Part shown: in pieces, positions 17,391 to 25,548 of the stretch
How positions within the stretch are numbered: position 1 is the first letter of the stretch
Layout: every line of letters begins with the position of its first letter
Source: Paucibacter sp. TC2R-5
GTDB taxonomy: Bacteria > Pseudomonadota > Gammaproteobacteria > Burkholderiales > Burkholderiaceae_C
Length of the DNA stretch: 64,000 nt
Direction: 5' to 3'
NCBI RefSeq assembly: GCF_025717605.1
Contig: NZ_JAJIRQ010000007.1
Span: 248,001 to 312,000, forward strand
Made by a program: the position numbers and the translations under genes
Notes under the pieces: model-generated
Told to the model about the DNA's origin: nothing
Seen by the model: only the letters and a program-made list of their open reading frames with translations
The model's database searches: none

Positions 17391-18878
17391 TCAGCCGGCC
17401 ACCCTGCAATAGGACTCGACATAGGCCTGATGGGCCGGCAGCTGCACGACGGTTTGATCGACCTGCTGGCGAATGCTATTCAGGAAACGCGCCAACTCGG
17501 CGTCGCCCATCAGATCAGCCACTTGGTGATGCTGTTGCGGCAAGATACCCTGTCCCAACATCACCTGTATCCAGGAGTTCTCGGCGAATAGCTCGTTAGG
17601 CACACGGAATACTCTTGCGGTCTCGCGGAACAAATCAATCCGGTGACGCAGCGAGGCGGGGATGTCCATCTCGCGGCAGTGGCGCCAAAAGGCGCTGTCC
17701 TGGCGCTGGGTGACGTGATAGTGCAAGACGATGAAGTCGCGAATATGCTCAATCTCGTTGCGGCTTTGCTGGTTGTATTCAGCAATGTCCGCAGGGCAGA
17801 TGCCCTTAGCCGGAAACATCTGCAACAGGCGCGTGATGCCGCGCTGAATCAGGTGGATGCTGGTGGACTCCAGAGGCTCTAAAAAGCCACTGGACAAGCC
17901 GATGGCGACGCAGTTGGCGCGCCAGGTTTGATGGCGCTGACCGGGCTGAAAGCGCAGCACGCGCGGCTGCGTCAAAGCCTCGCCCTCCACGTTTGCCAGC
18001 AGCGCCTGCTTTGCCTGCTCATCGTCAATGTGTTTGCTGGCATAGACCATGCCGTTGCCCACTCGGTGCTGCAGCGGAATGCGCCACTGCCAACCGGCGG
18101 CATGTGCGATCGAGCGTGTGTAGGGCAAAGCCGGGCCGGTCGACGCGGTCTGCAGCGCCACCGCGCTGTCGCAGGCCAGCCAATGCGACCAGTCTTCATA
18201 GCCGACCTTCAGCGCCTCGCCGATCAAGAGACCGCGAAAGCCGGTGCAGTCGATGAACAAATCGCCCTCGATCAGCGCGCCGGAATCCAGCCGCAGCCCG
18301 GCGATGTTCTCGCCCGCCAGCGCCACTTCGGTGATCTTGCCCTCGATGCGCTGCACGCCAAAACCCTCGCTGAACTTGCGCAGATACTTGGCGTACAGCG
18401 TCGCGTCCAGATGGAAGGCGTAGTTCATGCCGGCGCGCGGCAAATGCGCGAACTTGCTTTGCTGCGCCGCCTTCAGCTCCAGACAATAGTCGCCATACTC
18501 GCCGGCCAATCCGCGCTCGCGGCCTTTGAGCCAGAAATGCTGAAAGCCAGCCGTCCAATGGTCTTTGCCGGTCAAGCCAAAGGAGTGGATGTAGTCCTGC
18601 CCCCGGTCGCGCCAGTTTTCAAAGCTGATGCCGAGCTTGAAGGTCGCCTGGGTGGCGGCCATGAATTCCTGCTCATTGATCTCCAGCAGGCTGTGAAAGG
18701 TCAGCAAGGTCGGAATCGTCGCCTCGCCGACACCGACGGTGCCGATCTCATCGGACTCGATCAGCTTGATGTCGAGCAACTTCCCCAAGGTCTTGGACAA
18801 GGCGGCCGCCACCATCCAGCCGGCCGTGCCGCCGCCGGCGATGACGATGCGTTTGATCGGTTTGCGTTCGCTGCTCAT
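17391..18878 (-). CDS. Flavin-dependent tryptophan-halogenase family protein (first copy)
   Basis: A 495-residue FAD-dependent enzyme of the tryptophan-halogenase family, which uses reduced flavin, oxygen and halide to halogenate an aromatic substrate. The FAD site is GGGTAGW (15-21); catalytic Lys81 lies in ATFKLG (PrnA Lys79 position); the diagnostic WxWxIP is intact as WQWRIP (263-268); EPLES with Glu337 matches the active-site Glu/Ser. It starts four bases inside the end of sapC. Halogenases of this type beside SapC and TonB-dependent receptors occur in Xanthomonas, Caulobacter and Brevundimonas, where the natural substrate is mostly unknown. Halogenation is likely chemically possible, but free tryptophan need not be the substrate; no flavin reductase gene is nearby. 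Confidence 0.9.
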   Translation of the reverse strand: MSSERKPIKRIVIAGGGTAGWMVAAALSKTLGKLLDIKLIESDEIGTVGVGEATIPTLLTFHSLLEINEQEFMAATQATFKLGISFENWRDRGQDYIHSFGLTGKDHWTAGFQHFWLKGRERGLAGEYGDYCLELKAAQQSKFAHLPRAGMNYAFHLDATLYAKYLRKFSEGFGVQRIEGKITEVALAGENIAGLRLDSGALIEGDLFIDCTGFRGLLIGEALKVGYEDWSHWLACDSAVALQTASTGPALPYTRSIAHAAGWQWRIPLQHRVGNGMVYASKHIDDEQAKQALLANVEGEALTQPRVLRFQPGQRHQTWRANCVAIGLSSGFLEPLESTSIHLIQRGITRLLQMFPAKGICPADIAEYNQQSRNEIEHIRDFIVLHYHVTQRQDSAFWRHCREMDIPASLRHRIDLFRETARVFRVPNELFAENSWIQVMLGQGILPQQHHQVADLMGDAELARFLNSIRQQVDQTVVQLPAHQAYVESYCRVAG

Positions 18879-19570
18879 ACTTGGTTCTGCCGGTCAATCA
18901 ATGTGCGCAGCTGCGACAGCGACGCCACCGCCATATAGATCGCCTGCAGATGGCCGGCGCGCGCCAAAGCCTCCAGCGCGCTGCCGGGCAAACCGGCCAG
19001 ACGCTCCTCGTTGATTGTGTAAAAGCCGGCCAGACGATTTTGTGAGCCGTCGTTCAGCTCGACATCCAGCACAAAGGATTCCAGCAGCTCATGCGCCTGC
19101 AGCGCCTGGATGAAGGCGGGCGTGGCGTCCAAGCCTTGATGCAGGGCCAGCAAGACCGAGTTGATGCGCTGCAGGTAGTCACTGCTGCCACCATGCGGCA
19201 AGAACAGCGCCTCGCCTTCGCTGCGGCTCAGGCGCGGGCTGTCCAGATCGATATGCACCAGCAATTCCTGGCCCGAGCGGCCAATCAAAAAGGGCTGGCG
19301 CTCTAGCGAGAGCGGCAAATAGGCCGCATCCCAGCGTCCGTCGCGCAAGAACAAGTTCTGGCCGGCTTGCAGCCCCAGCAAGGCAATCGGCTCGAAGCCT
19401 GTGCCCTCGGCCGTCTTGCGAAACACGATCGGGTAATGCGCCTGGATGCTGCGAAACTCATCCGGGAAGGTCAGCGCGAACATCTGCCCATCGCCTAACT
19501 CGGCAGCACGACGGTTGATGACGCGAAGGTCTTGGTGGTCGACGTTATTCAGTAAAACAGAATTGGCCAT
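18875..19570 (-). CDS. SapC family protein
   Basis: A 231-residue protein of the SapC family (named after a Campylobacter S-layer-associated protein; biochemical role unknown). It begins MANSVLLNNVDHQDLRVINR and contains FPDEFRSIQAHYPIVFRK, both typical of the family's N-terminal half, followed by PFLIGRSGQELLVHIDLDSPRL. No signal peptide or membrane segment is visible, so it appears cytoplasmic. It lies between two halogenase genes: 24 bases after the one upstream and overlapping the next by four. Its constant association with halogenase and receptor genes suggests a shared pathway. Confidence 0.9.
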   Translation of the reverse strand: MANSVLLNNVDHQDLRVINRRAAELGDGQMFALTFPDEFRSIQAHYPIVFRKTAEGTGFEPIALLGLQAGQNLFLRDGRWDAAYLPLSLERQPFLIGRSGQELLVHIDLDSPRLSRSEGEALFLPHGGSSDYLQRINSVLLALHQGLDATPAFIQALQAHELLESFVLDVELNDGSQNRLAGFYTINEERLAGLPGSALEALARAGHLQAIYMAVASLSQLRTLIDRQNQV

Positions 19571-19594
19571 GAGGATTGACTCGGGAAGAGGGGT

Positions 19595-21139
19595 TCAGAT
19601 GCTGTGCAAGCCATGCTGCTGGATATGGGCTATCAGCGCCCGGTTGCTGGGTAGAGCCCCCAGCATCCGGCGCGTCAATTGGGCGGTTTCGGAAAAGAAG
19701 CCGGCGGCCTTTTGCGCATTGGCCGCATCTTCGCTGCGCCGCGCGCCAGCGCTTGGCAAGGGCCGAAAGCCCATGCCGTAGAGCACGTATTGATAACTGG
19801 CCGAGGGGAACATTTCCTCGATGCGGTGGAAGTCGTGCCGCGAGGGCGGGCGGTGCTGCCATTGCGCCAGCAGCTCTTGCAGCCGCGGCGGCGTGCTCGC
19901 GGCCTGTTCGCGCCAATAAGCGCTGTCGCGGCGCTGGCTCAAGACGTAATGCAGTTTCAGAAAATCGATCACCCGCTCCCAGCGGTAAGTAAAGGCATCG
20001 TTGAAGCGCTGGGCGGCAATGTCCATCAGCGCCCGGTTGGCCGGCATTTCTTCACTCACCAAGGTGGCCGACAACTCAACCAGCGCCAGCGCAGAAGCCT
20101 CCAGCGGCTCGATAAAGCCGGCCGAGAGGCCAATGGCGACACAGTTCTTGTGCCAAAACTTGGCCCGGTAGCCGGGCTTGAAGCTCAGCTTGCGGGCGGC
20201 CAGGTGCTCGGCAGCTCCGCCGGTCTTGGTCACATACGCGCGCAGCTCGATTTCAGCCGCCTCGTCCGAGCAGTGCGCGCTCGAATAGACATAGCCAATG
20301 CCGCGCCGCGTCTGCAGGCCGATGTCCCAGATCCAGCCGCAGCTTTGCGCCGTCGAAATGGTCTGCGAGGCAATCGGGCTGTCCACCTGCGCGTAGGGCA
20401 CTTGCAAGGCCAGCGCGCTGTCATTGAACAAGACATCTTGCTGCGACAGCAAGGGCACACCGAAGTGCTGGCCGAGCAGCAGCGAAGCCATGCCGCTGCA
20501 GTCAATGAACAAATCAGCGCTCAGCGCTCCATGCACCTGGGTCTGCAGCGAGGCGATATCGCCATTGGCGTGTGAGTTGACGCCCACCATGTGGTCTTGC
20601 ACATGTTTGACGCCAAGCTTTTCCAGGCAATGTCGGCGCAGAAGGTGACCGAATTTGACCGCGTCGAAGTGATAGCCGTAATTGGCCACTGCCGCGAACT
20701 CCGGCGTGGCCGCCTGCTTGGGCGCCAGACCGGCCGCGCAAAGATGGGGCTGAAAGCTCATCAGTTCCGCAAACGGGACATTCGCGTGCTGCTGCAGCCA
20801 GGCCGCCACCAGATTCGCTTCGGTATAGCCTTGCGGCAGTACAAAGGGATGAGCGTACTGGTCGTCGGCACGGCCATTAACCCAGCCGACGAATTTGGAG
20901 CCTTGCTTGAACGTAGCCTCGCACTCGCGCACCAAGTCGGTCTCGCTGATGCCGATTTTGTGCAACGTGTCGCGCATGGTCGGCCAAGTGCCCTCGCCGA
21001 CACCGATGGCCGGCACATCGGGCGACTCCAGCAGCGTTACCTGCAGGCCCACCCCATGTTCGGCCGCGATCAAGGCGGCGCTCAGCCAACCGGCCGAGCC
21101 CCCGCCCAAAATCACGATCTGTTTGATCACCTCGGTCAT
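19595..21139 (-). CDS. Flavin-dependent halogenase family protein (second copy, divergent motifs)
   Basis: A 514-residue paralogue of the neighbouring halogenase with low identity. The FAD motif GGGSAGW (12-18) and catalytic Lys78 (ATFKQG) are kept. The WxWxIP signature reads WIWDIG (269-274), so the proline is lost, and the active-site stretch is EPLEAS (Glu347, Ala348) where the first copy and PrnA have EPLEST. These changes suggest altered substrate or a flavoprotein no longer acting as a standard halogenase. The gene starts nine bases after the receptor gene ends and is followed by sapC after 24 bases, firmly in the operon. Confidence 0.88.
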   Translation of the reverse strand: MTEVIKQIVILGGGSAGWLSAALIAAEHGVGLQVTLLESPDVPAIGVGEGTWPTMRDTLHKIGISETDLVRECEATFKQGSKFVGWVNGRADDQYAHPFVLPQGYTEANLVAAWLQQHANVPFAELMSFQPHLCAAGLAPKQAATPEFAAVANYGYHFDAVKFGHLLRRHCLEKLGVKHVQDHMVGVNSHANGDIASLQTQVHGALSADLFIDCSGMASLLLGQHFGVPLLSQQDVLFNDSALALQVPYAQVDSPIASQTISTAQSCGWIWDIGLQTRRGIGYVYSSAHCSDEAAEIELRAYVTKTGGAAEHLAARKLSFKPGYRAKFWHKNCVAIGLSAGFIEPLEASALALVELSATLVSEEMPANRALMDIAAQRFNDAFTYRWERVIDFLKLHYVLSQRRDSAYWREQAASTPPRLQELLAQWQHRPPSRHDFHRIEEMFPSASYQYVLYGMGFRPLPSAGARRSEDAANAQKAAGFFSETAQLTRRMLGALPSNRALIAHIQQHGLHSI

Positions 21140-21148
21140 CTCGCCCTG

Positions 21149-24100
21149 TCAAAAGGTGTAGCGCGCTCCGAACATATATCGTGGGCCTGTCTGTGTGGCG
21201 TACAGCAGCTGATCCTTGTTGCGGCCGTGCAAACGCTGTACGCCGTCATTGAGGTTGATCACCTCGGCCTGCAGGCTCAGTTTCTCGGTCAGCTTGTAGC
21301 CAATATTGACGTCGACCTGACCATAGGCATCGGTATAGACCGGGTTGGGCAAGCCGGTGCCGTCGAAACGCGAGGTCAGGAATTCATCCCGCCAGTTATA
21401 GGCCACACGCACCGACCATTTGTCGTTCTCGTAGAAACCGACCAAGTTGGCCGAGTCGCTCAAGCCCTCCAAGGCAAACTGCTCGCCGCGGTTCTTGTTG
21501 TCGTACTTGAGCCCCGAGGTGACATAGGTGTAGTTGGCCGAGACGCCGAAGCCACTCTTGCCGAACATATGCTGGACGTTGAACTCCAGGCCGTTGAGGC
21601 TGTCCTTGCGCTGATTGGCCGGCGTGGTGATGGCGAAGGTGGCGATCGGGTCGCTGGCCTGGCCGGGGATCACGCCGGTCTGATTGCCATTGGCATCATC
21701 CTTGCCTCGCACCACCCCGCCCTGGCCGTTCTTGTTCAGGAAGATGTAGTTGCGGATGCAGGTGATGTCGGACGTGACGCAGCCCTTGGCGATCGCCTCC
21801 TTGAAGAAGGCGCCGCCGGCCGGCGTGCGCAGATTGAAAGGCGTGCCCTGGGTCGTCGTCGTGCCGATGAAGTTCTCGATGTTCTTCTTGAAATAGCCCA
21901 ACGACAAGAAGCTGGCCTTGCCGTAGTACCACTCGCCGGACAAATCGAAGTTCTTGGACTTCAAGGGCTTCAACGCCGGGTTGCCCTGCGCGCCGGTGCC
22001 GCCGTCGATACGGGCCAGCTGGTTCAGCGTCTGCCCGCCCTGGATATCACCCCAGCCGGGGCGGCCGATTGTTTCGCTGTAGCTGGCGCGTGCCTTGACG
22101 TCGCGGGTCACGTCCACGTCCACGTCCACGCTGGGCAGGAAGTATTTATAGCTGCCTTCCAGCGTGGTGTAGCCAGGAGCACCAAACTGCACCGAGAACT
22201 CGTTATTGGCCACCCAATTGATGCCGGTGGCGGTGGGCACCAGAGCGGTGGCCGTCACATCGGTTTTCTCGTAACGCACACCGAAAGCGGCATTGACCGG
22301 CATGCCTAACTCCCAGCTGGTGCTGTACTGCAAAAAGCCGCTCTGGGTCTTTTCTTGCACCTTGCGGTCGGTCGTGAACTGGTTAGAGGCACGGTAGAGC
22401 GAATCGTCGCCGGCGGCCTTGGCGGCCAGGGCGCGCACCGTCTCGAAGTCGAAGGTGAAGAACTGGTTGAACAGCGCCGGGCTGTCATGGCCGCTCATTT
22501 GCTTGAAATAGGGGCTGATGGTGTCAGCGCGCCAGACATTGTCCGGATAGTCGGCGGCATTGGTGGCGCCACCCCAGGTGTCGCGCTGCACATTGGAGAA
22601 GGCCGAGCGGTTGTCGACCTTGTTCAGGCTCATGCCGAAGTCCAGACGAGATTCGTCCGAGAGCTTGTAATTGCCGGTCAACTGCCCTTGGTCGATGGAC
22701 GACTTCATATAGCTGTTGCGGAACGATGAGCCCGTCACCATCATCTTGGATGCGTCGATATTGCCGCCGGCCACGCTCAGGACCGGGAACTTCTGGGTGA
22801 AGTCCACGGCCGTGGTGCCACGCGTGAAGCTGGCGGTGCCCAGGCTGGAGTTGGAGCCGTAAGGGCTGTCGGCACCGGATGTCGCCGTCGAATGGTGGGC
22901 ATCAAATTCCAAGGTGAGCTTGTTGCTCGCCTTCCAGGCCAAGTTGAAGCCGGTGGAGTTGTTCTCGTTCTTGGTCGCGTATTGCGCGCCGCCCATGGAC
23001 AAGTCGCTGGTGGCCGGAACGATAGTTTCCGAATAGATCTTGGGGCTGCTGACCGGGCCGCTGTTCCAGCTGCTGGACGAGGGGCCGAAGTTGAACCAGA
23101 CCGACAACTCGTTGCGCTTGGTCTGGATCTTGTTCTGGGAGTAGGTGTAGTCCAGCGTGGCGGTCAGGTCATTGATGGGCTTGTATTGCAGCGTCACCTG
23201 CCCGTTCGTGCGTTGGCGCTGAATGCCGTTGACCGAATAGGCAAAGTTCTGCGGCACCGAATAGATATCGGTGGGGCCAGGGCGATTGATGATGTTCTCG
23301 GAGCCTGGCGTGCCGGGCTGGGGGATGGTGCCCCAGTTGTTCTCATCGCCGGCAAAGGGCCGCCAGCCATTGGCCACCGCCGCCTGGTTGTAACCCAGAT
23401 TGCGTTCCTGATAGCTGCCGCTGATGGCGATGCCGAACTTGCCATCGGCGAAGGTGTTGCTGTAGATGCCCGAGACTTCAGGCGTGACTTCGCTGCCTTG
23501 CAGCGGGTCGGGCAGGCGGCCGTTGGAGGTGTCATGCACGCCCTTGACGCCGAGGCTGGCGCGCAGGCCGGGGTTGTCCAGCGGCCGGGCGGTCTTGATA
23601 TTGATGGTGGCGCCGATGCCACCGGCCGGCGACGCGGCACGGCTGGTCTTGAAGACCTCGATGCCGGCGATCGACTCCGAGGCCAGGTTGGCGAAGTCAA
23701 AGGCCCGCGAGTTCGAGGCCGAGGTGTCGGCGATGCTGGAGGCGGGCATTTGCCGGCCGTTCAAGAGCACCAAGTTGAAGTCGGGGCCGACGCCGCGCAC
23801 GGTGACCTTGGAGCCTTCGCCGATCGAGCGGTCGATCGACACGCCACTGATGCGCTGCAAGGACTCGGCCAGATTGGTGTCGGGGAACTTGCCGATGTCT
23901 TCGGCCACGATGCCGTCGACCACGCCTTGCGCATTGCGCTTGAGGTTCATCGAGGAGCCCAGACTGCCGCGAATGCCGGTAACGACGACCGCCTCCAGCA
24001 CATTCGCGGCTGCCGGCTGTTCACTCGCTGGCGGCGTTGCTTGTTGTGCATGGGCGCCGCCCATGCCGGCCACGCAAAGCCCGCAGGCCAGGGCCAGCTT

Positions 24101-24160
24101 GCTCATTTGAAACACAGGGCCGACAGCTTGGCTGGCCCGCTGGACTGGGGTGTTGATCAT
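21149..24160 (-). CDS. TonB-dependent receptor, large Xanthomonas/Caulobacter type
   Basis: A 1003-residue outer-membrane transporter. The start at 24160 is chosen because GGAGAC stands five bases before it and a signal peptide follows (cleavage near GGAHA). The mature N terminus carries a TonB-box-like EAVVVTGIRGSL, then the plug (DIGKFPDTNLAESLQRISGVSIDR; VTVRGVGPDFNLVLLNGRQM) and a 22-strand-type barrel ending in YMFGARYTF with the terminal aromatic. This subfamily typically imports carbohydrates and stands beside SapC/halogenase genes. A LacI-type palindrome lies 103 bases upstream. Together with adjacent glucokinase and GH30, a glucoside or beta-glucan fragment is the likely cargo. Confidence 0.93.
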   Translation of the reverse strand: MINTPVQRASQAVGPVFQMSKLALACGLCVAGMGGAHAQQATPPASEQPAAANVLEAVVVTGIRGSLGSSMNLKRNAQGVVDGIVAEDIGKFPDTNLAESLQRISGVSIDRSIGEGSKVTVRGVGPDFNLVLLNGRQMPASSIADTSASNSRAFDFANLASESIAGIEVFKTSRAASPAGGIGATINIKTARPLDNPGLRASLGVKGVHDTSNGRLPDPLQGSEVTPEVSGIYSNTFADGKFGIAISGSYQERNLGYNQAAVANGWRPFAGDENNWGTIPQPGTPGSENIINRPGPTDIYSVPQNFAYSVNGIQRQRTNGQVTLQYKPINDLTATLDYTYSQNKIQTKRNELSVWFNFGPSSSSWNSGPVSSPKIYSETIVPATSDLSMGGAQYATKNENNSTGFNLAWKASNKLTLEFDAHHSTATSGADSPYGSNSSLGTASFTRGTTAVDFTQKFPVLSVAGGNIDASKMMVTGSSFRNSYMKSSIDQGQLTGNYKLSDESRLDFGMSLNKVDNRSAFSNVQRDTWGGATNAADYPDNVWRADTISPYFKQMSGHDSPALFNQFFTFDFETVRALAAKAAGDDSLYRASNQFTTDRKVQEKTQSGFLQYSTSWELGMPVNAAFGVRYEKTDVTATALVPTATGINWVANNEFSVQFGAPGYTTLEGSYKYFLPSVDVDVDVTRDVKARASYSETIGRPGWGDIQGGQTLNQLARIDGGTGAQGNPALKPLKSKNFDLSGEWYYGKASFLSLGYFKKNIENFIGTTTTQGTPFNLRTPAGGAFFKEAIAKGCVTSDITCIRNYIFLNKNGQGGVVRGKDDANGNQTGVIPGQASDPIATFAITTPANQRKDSLNGLEFNVQHMFGKSGFGVSANYTYVTSGLKYDNKNRGEQFALEGLSDSANLVGFYENDKWSVRVAYNWRDEFLTSRFDGTGLPNPVYTDAYGQVDVNIGYKLTEKLSLQAEVINLNDGVQRLHGRNKDQLLYATQTGPRYMFGARYTF

Positions 24161-24262
24161 GTTTGTCTCCGTTCGTAGTTTTCTAGAGGCCACATTCATT
24201 CGATGGGCCTATCGGCAAGCTGGGCTCGCCCACTTTTTTGAATCGTCATTTTCAGGACGTTT

Positions 24263-24276
24263 TGAAAGCGCTTTCA
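24263..24276. promoter_or_regulatory. LacI-type operator upstream of the receptor operon
   Basis: TGAAAGCGCTTTCA is a perfect 14-base palindrome with the central CG typical of LacI-family operators. It lies in the 198-base gap between glk and the receptor gene, 103 bases upstream of the receptor start. An identical copy lies at 25440-25453. No LacI-type gene is present in the window. Confidence 0.8.
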
Positions 24277-24358
24277 CAACCATACTGATTTTTGCCTTTG
24301 GGTGAATCTAGGGAACTCCCTTGCTTTGTTGTTTTTCCGAGCTTTGGGCTTGCAGCGC

Positions 24359-25375
24359 TCAGCCGAGCGCTGCCGCATCCAAGGCGCGCGAGGCGCCGAT
24401 CAAGGCAGGCGACACCGCCGCGTCGATGACAAAGGTAGGCACGGCCGCGAGGTAGTTGGCGAAGCGCCCTTTGGCCTCAAAGCGCTCTCGAAAGCGTGAG
24501 GCCGCCAGTTCCGGCAATAAGCGCGGCACGACGCCGCCGCCGACATAGACGCCGCCACGGGCACCGTAGGTCAGCGCCAGATTGCCGGCAAAGCTGCCCA
24601 GGAAACGAAAAAACAAATCCAGCGCAGCCAAGCAATCCGGATCGCGCTGCTCGCGTGCGGCGGCAATCAGCGCTTGGGGGCTGGTCAGGGGCGCCGGCCG
24701 GCCGGCCAATTGCGCCGCGGCCTGATAGAGATTGAGCAGGCCAGGCCCGGACAAAGCCCGCTCCGCCGAAGCGTGACCGAAGCGCTGGCGCAAGCAGTTG
24801 ACGACGGCCGCCTCTTGCTCATCGATAGCCGCCAGGCTGGCGTGACCGCCCTCGCCGCTGATCGGCGCGTAACTTCCATTGCCGCCCTGGCTGGCAATGC
24901 CAGCAACTCCAACAGGCAAAAGCCCCGCCACACCGAGGCCGGTGCCTGCGCCCAAGACCGCCAAGGCCTCGCCCGCCACCGCGCTACCGCCGCCAATTTG
25001 GCGCAATTGCTCGGGCCGCAGTGCCGGCAAGGAAAGCGCCAGCGCGGTGAAGTCGTTCAGCACCGCCAGGCGCTGCACGCCCAAGCTCTGCTTGAGCTGG
25101 GCAATCGAGAAGGACCAATGGTGATTGGTCATGCGCACCGTGTCGCCGACGATGGGGTTGGCGATGCCGATCGCGCAGGCACGCGGGCGCGGCTTGCCCT
25201 GCTCCGCCAGGTATCTGGCGATCGCCTCTTGCAGCGAGGCCTGCTCCGCGCACTTGTAACTGACGATGTCTGCGACCGCGCCGTCAGCATCCTCGCCCCA
25301 GGCGAAGCGGGCATGAGTGCCGCCCACATCGCCAAGCAGACGCGGATACAAAGACGCGGAGGCATTCAGGCTCAT
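24359..25375 (-). CDS. glk: Glucokinase
   Basis: Cytoplasmic ATP-dependent phosphorylation of glucose to glucose-6-phosphate. The 338-residue protein belongs to the bacterial Glk family: LLGDVGGTHARFAW (phosphate 1 motif, residues 13-26), NHHWSFS, VLNDFTALALSLP (catalytic Asp in NDF), LGAGTGLGVAGL, and the SGEGGHASLA motif. Length is normal for the family (about 320-340). It is divergent from GH30 with the palindromic operator between them, and lies upstream of the receptor operon on the same strand, so it is probably induced with glucoside uptake to phosphorylate the released glucose. Confidence 0.95.
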   Translation of the reverse strand: MSLNASASLYPRLLGDVGGTHARFAWGEDADGAVADIVSYKCAEQASLQEAIARYLAEQGKPRPRACAIGIANPIVGDTVRMTNHHWSFSIAQLKQSLGVQRLAVLNDFTALALSLPALRPEQLRQIGGGSAVAGEALAVLGAGTGLGVAGLLPVGVAGIASQGGNGSYAPISGEGGHASLAAIDEQEAAVVNCLRQRFGHASAERALSGPGLLNLYQAAAQLAGRPAPLTSPQALIAAAREQRDPDCLAALDLFFRFLGSFAGNLALTYGARGGVYVGGGVVPRLLPELAASRFRERFEAKGRFANYLAAVPTFVIDAAVSPALIGASRALDAAALG

Positions 25376-25406
25376 GAGATCCTTTGCGAAGCAAATTTCG
25401 GAACAC

Positions 25407-25453
25407 TTGACGGCAGCCGCCGCAATGCCACAATCGTAATGAAAGCGCTTTCA
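25407..25453 (+). promoter_or_regulatory. GH30 promoter with second LacI-type operator
   Basis: The perfect palindrome TGAAAGCGCTTTCA at 25440-25453 is identical to the one before the receptor operon. A weak sigma70-like promoter can be read just upstream for the plus strand: TTGACG at 25407-25412 and CACAAT at 25429-25434, 16 bases apart, which would put the palindrome over the transcription start, the usual position for a repressor. It also lies 65 bases upstream of glk and could control both genes. Confidence 0.65.
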
Positions 25454-25548
25454 TGAAGCAAGCACTGGTTTTCCCTGGTGTGCAAAAACAGCGCCCACAT
25501 GTCCCGACACCTGTTCACCTTTCCCCTAACCTCAGAACATCCAGCGCC

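Noticed and set aside
20591-22309. A 572-codon plus-strand open frame across the receptor and second halogenase gene
   Set aside because: It spans the boundary of two recognised minus-strand genes, has no motif or ribosome site, and mirrors their third-position bias.
25453-25548. Earlier ATG for the GH30 gene at 25453
   Set aside because: It overlaps the palindromic operator, has no ribosome site, and the added 32 residues match nothing in the family; the later ATG starts close to the conserved domain.
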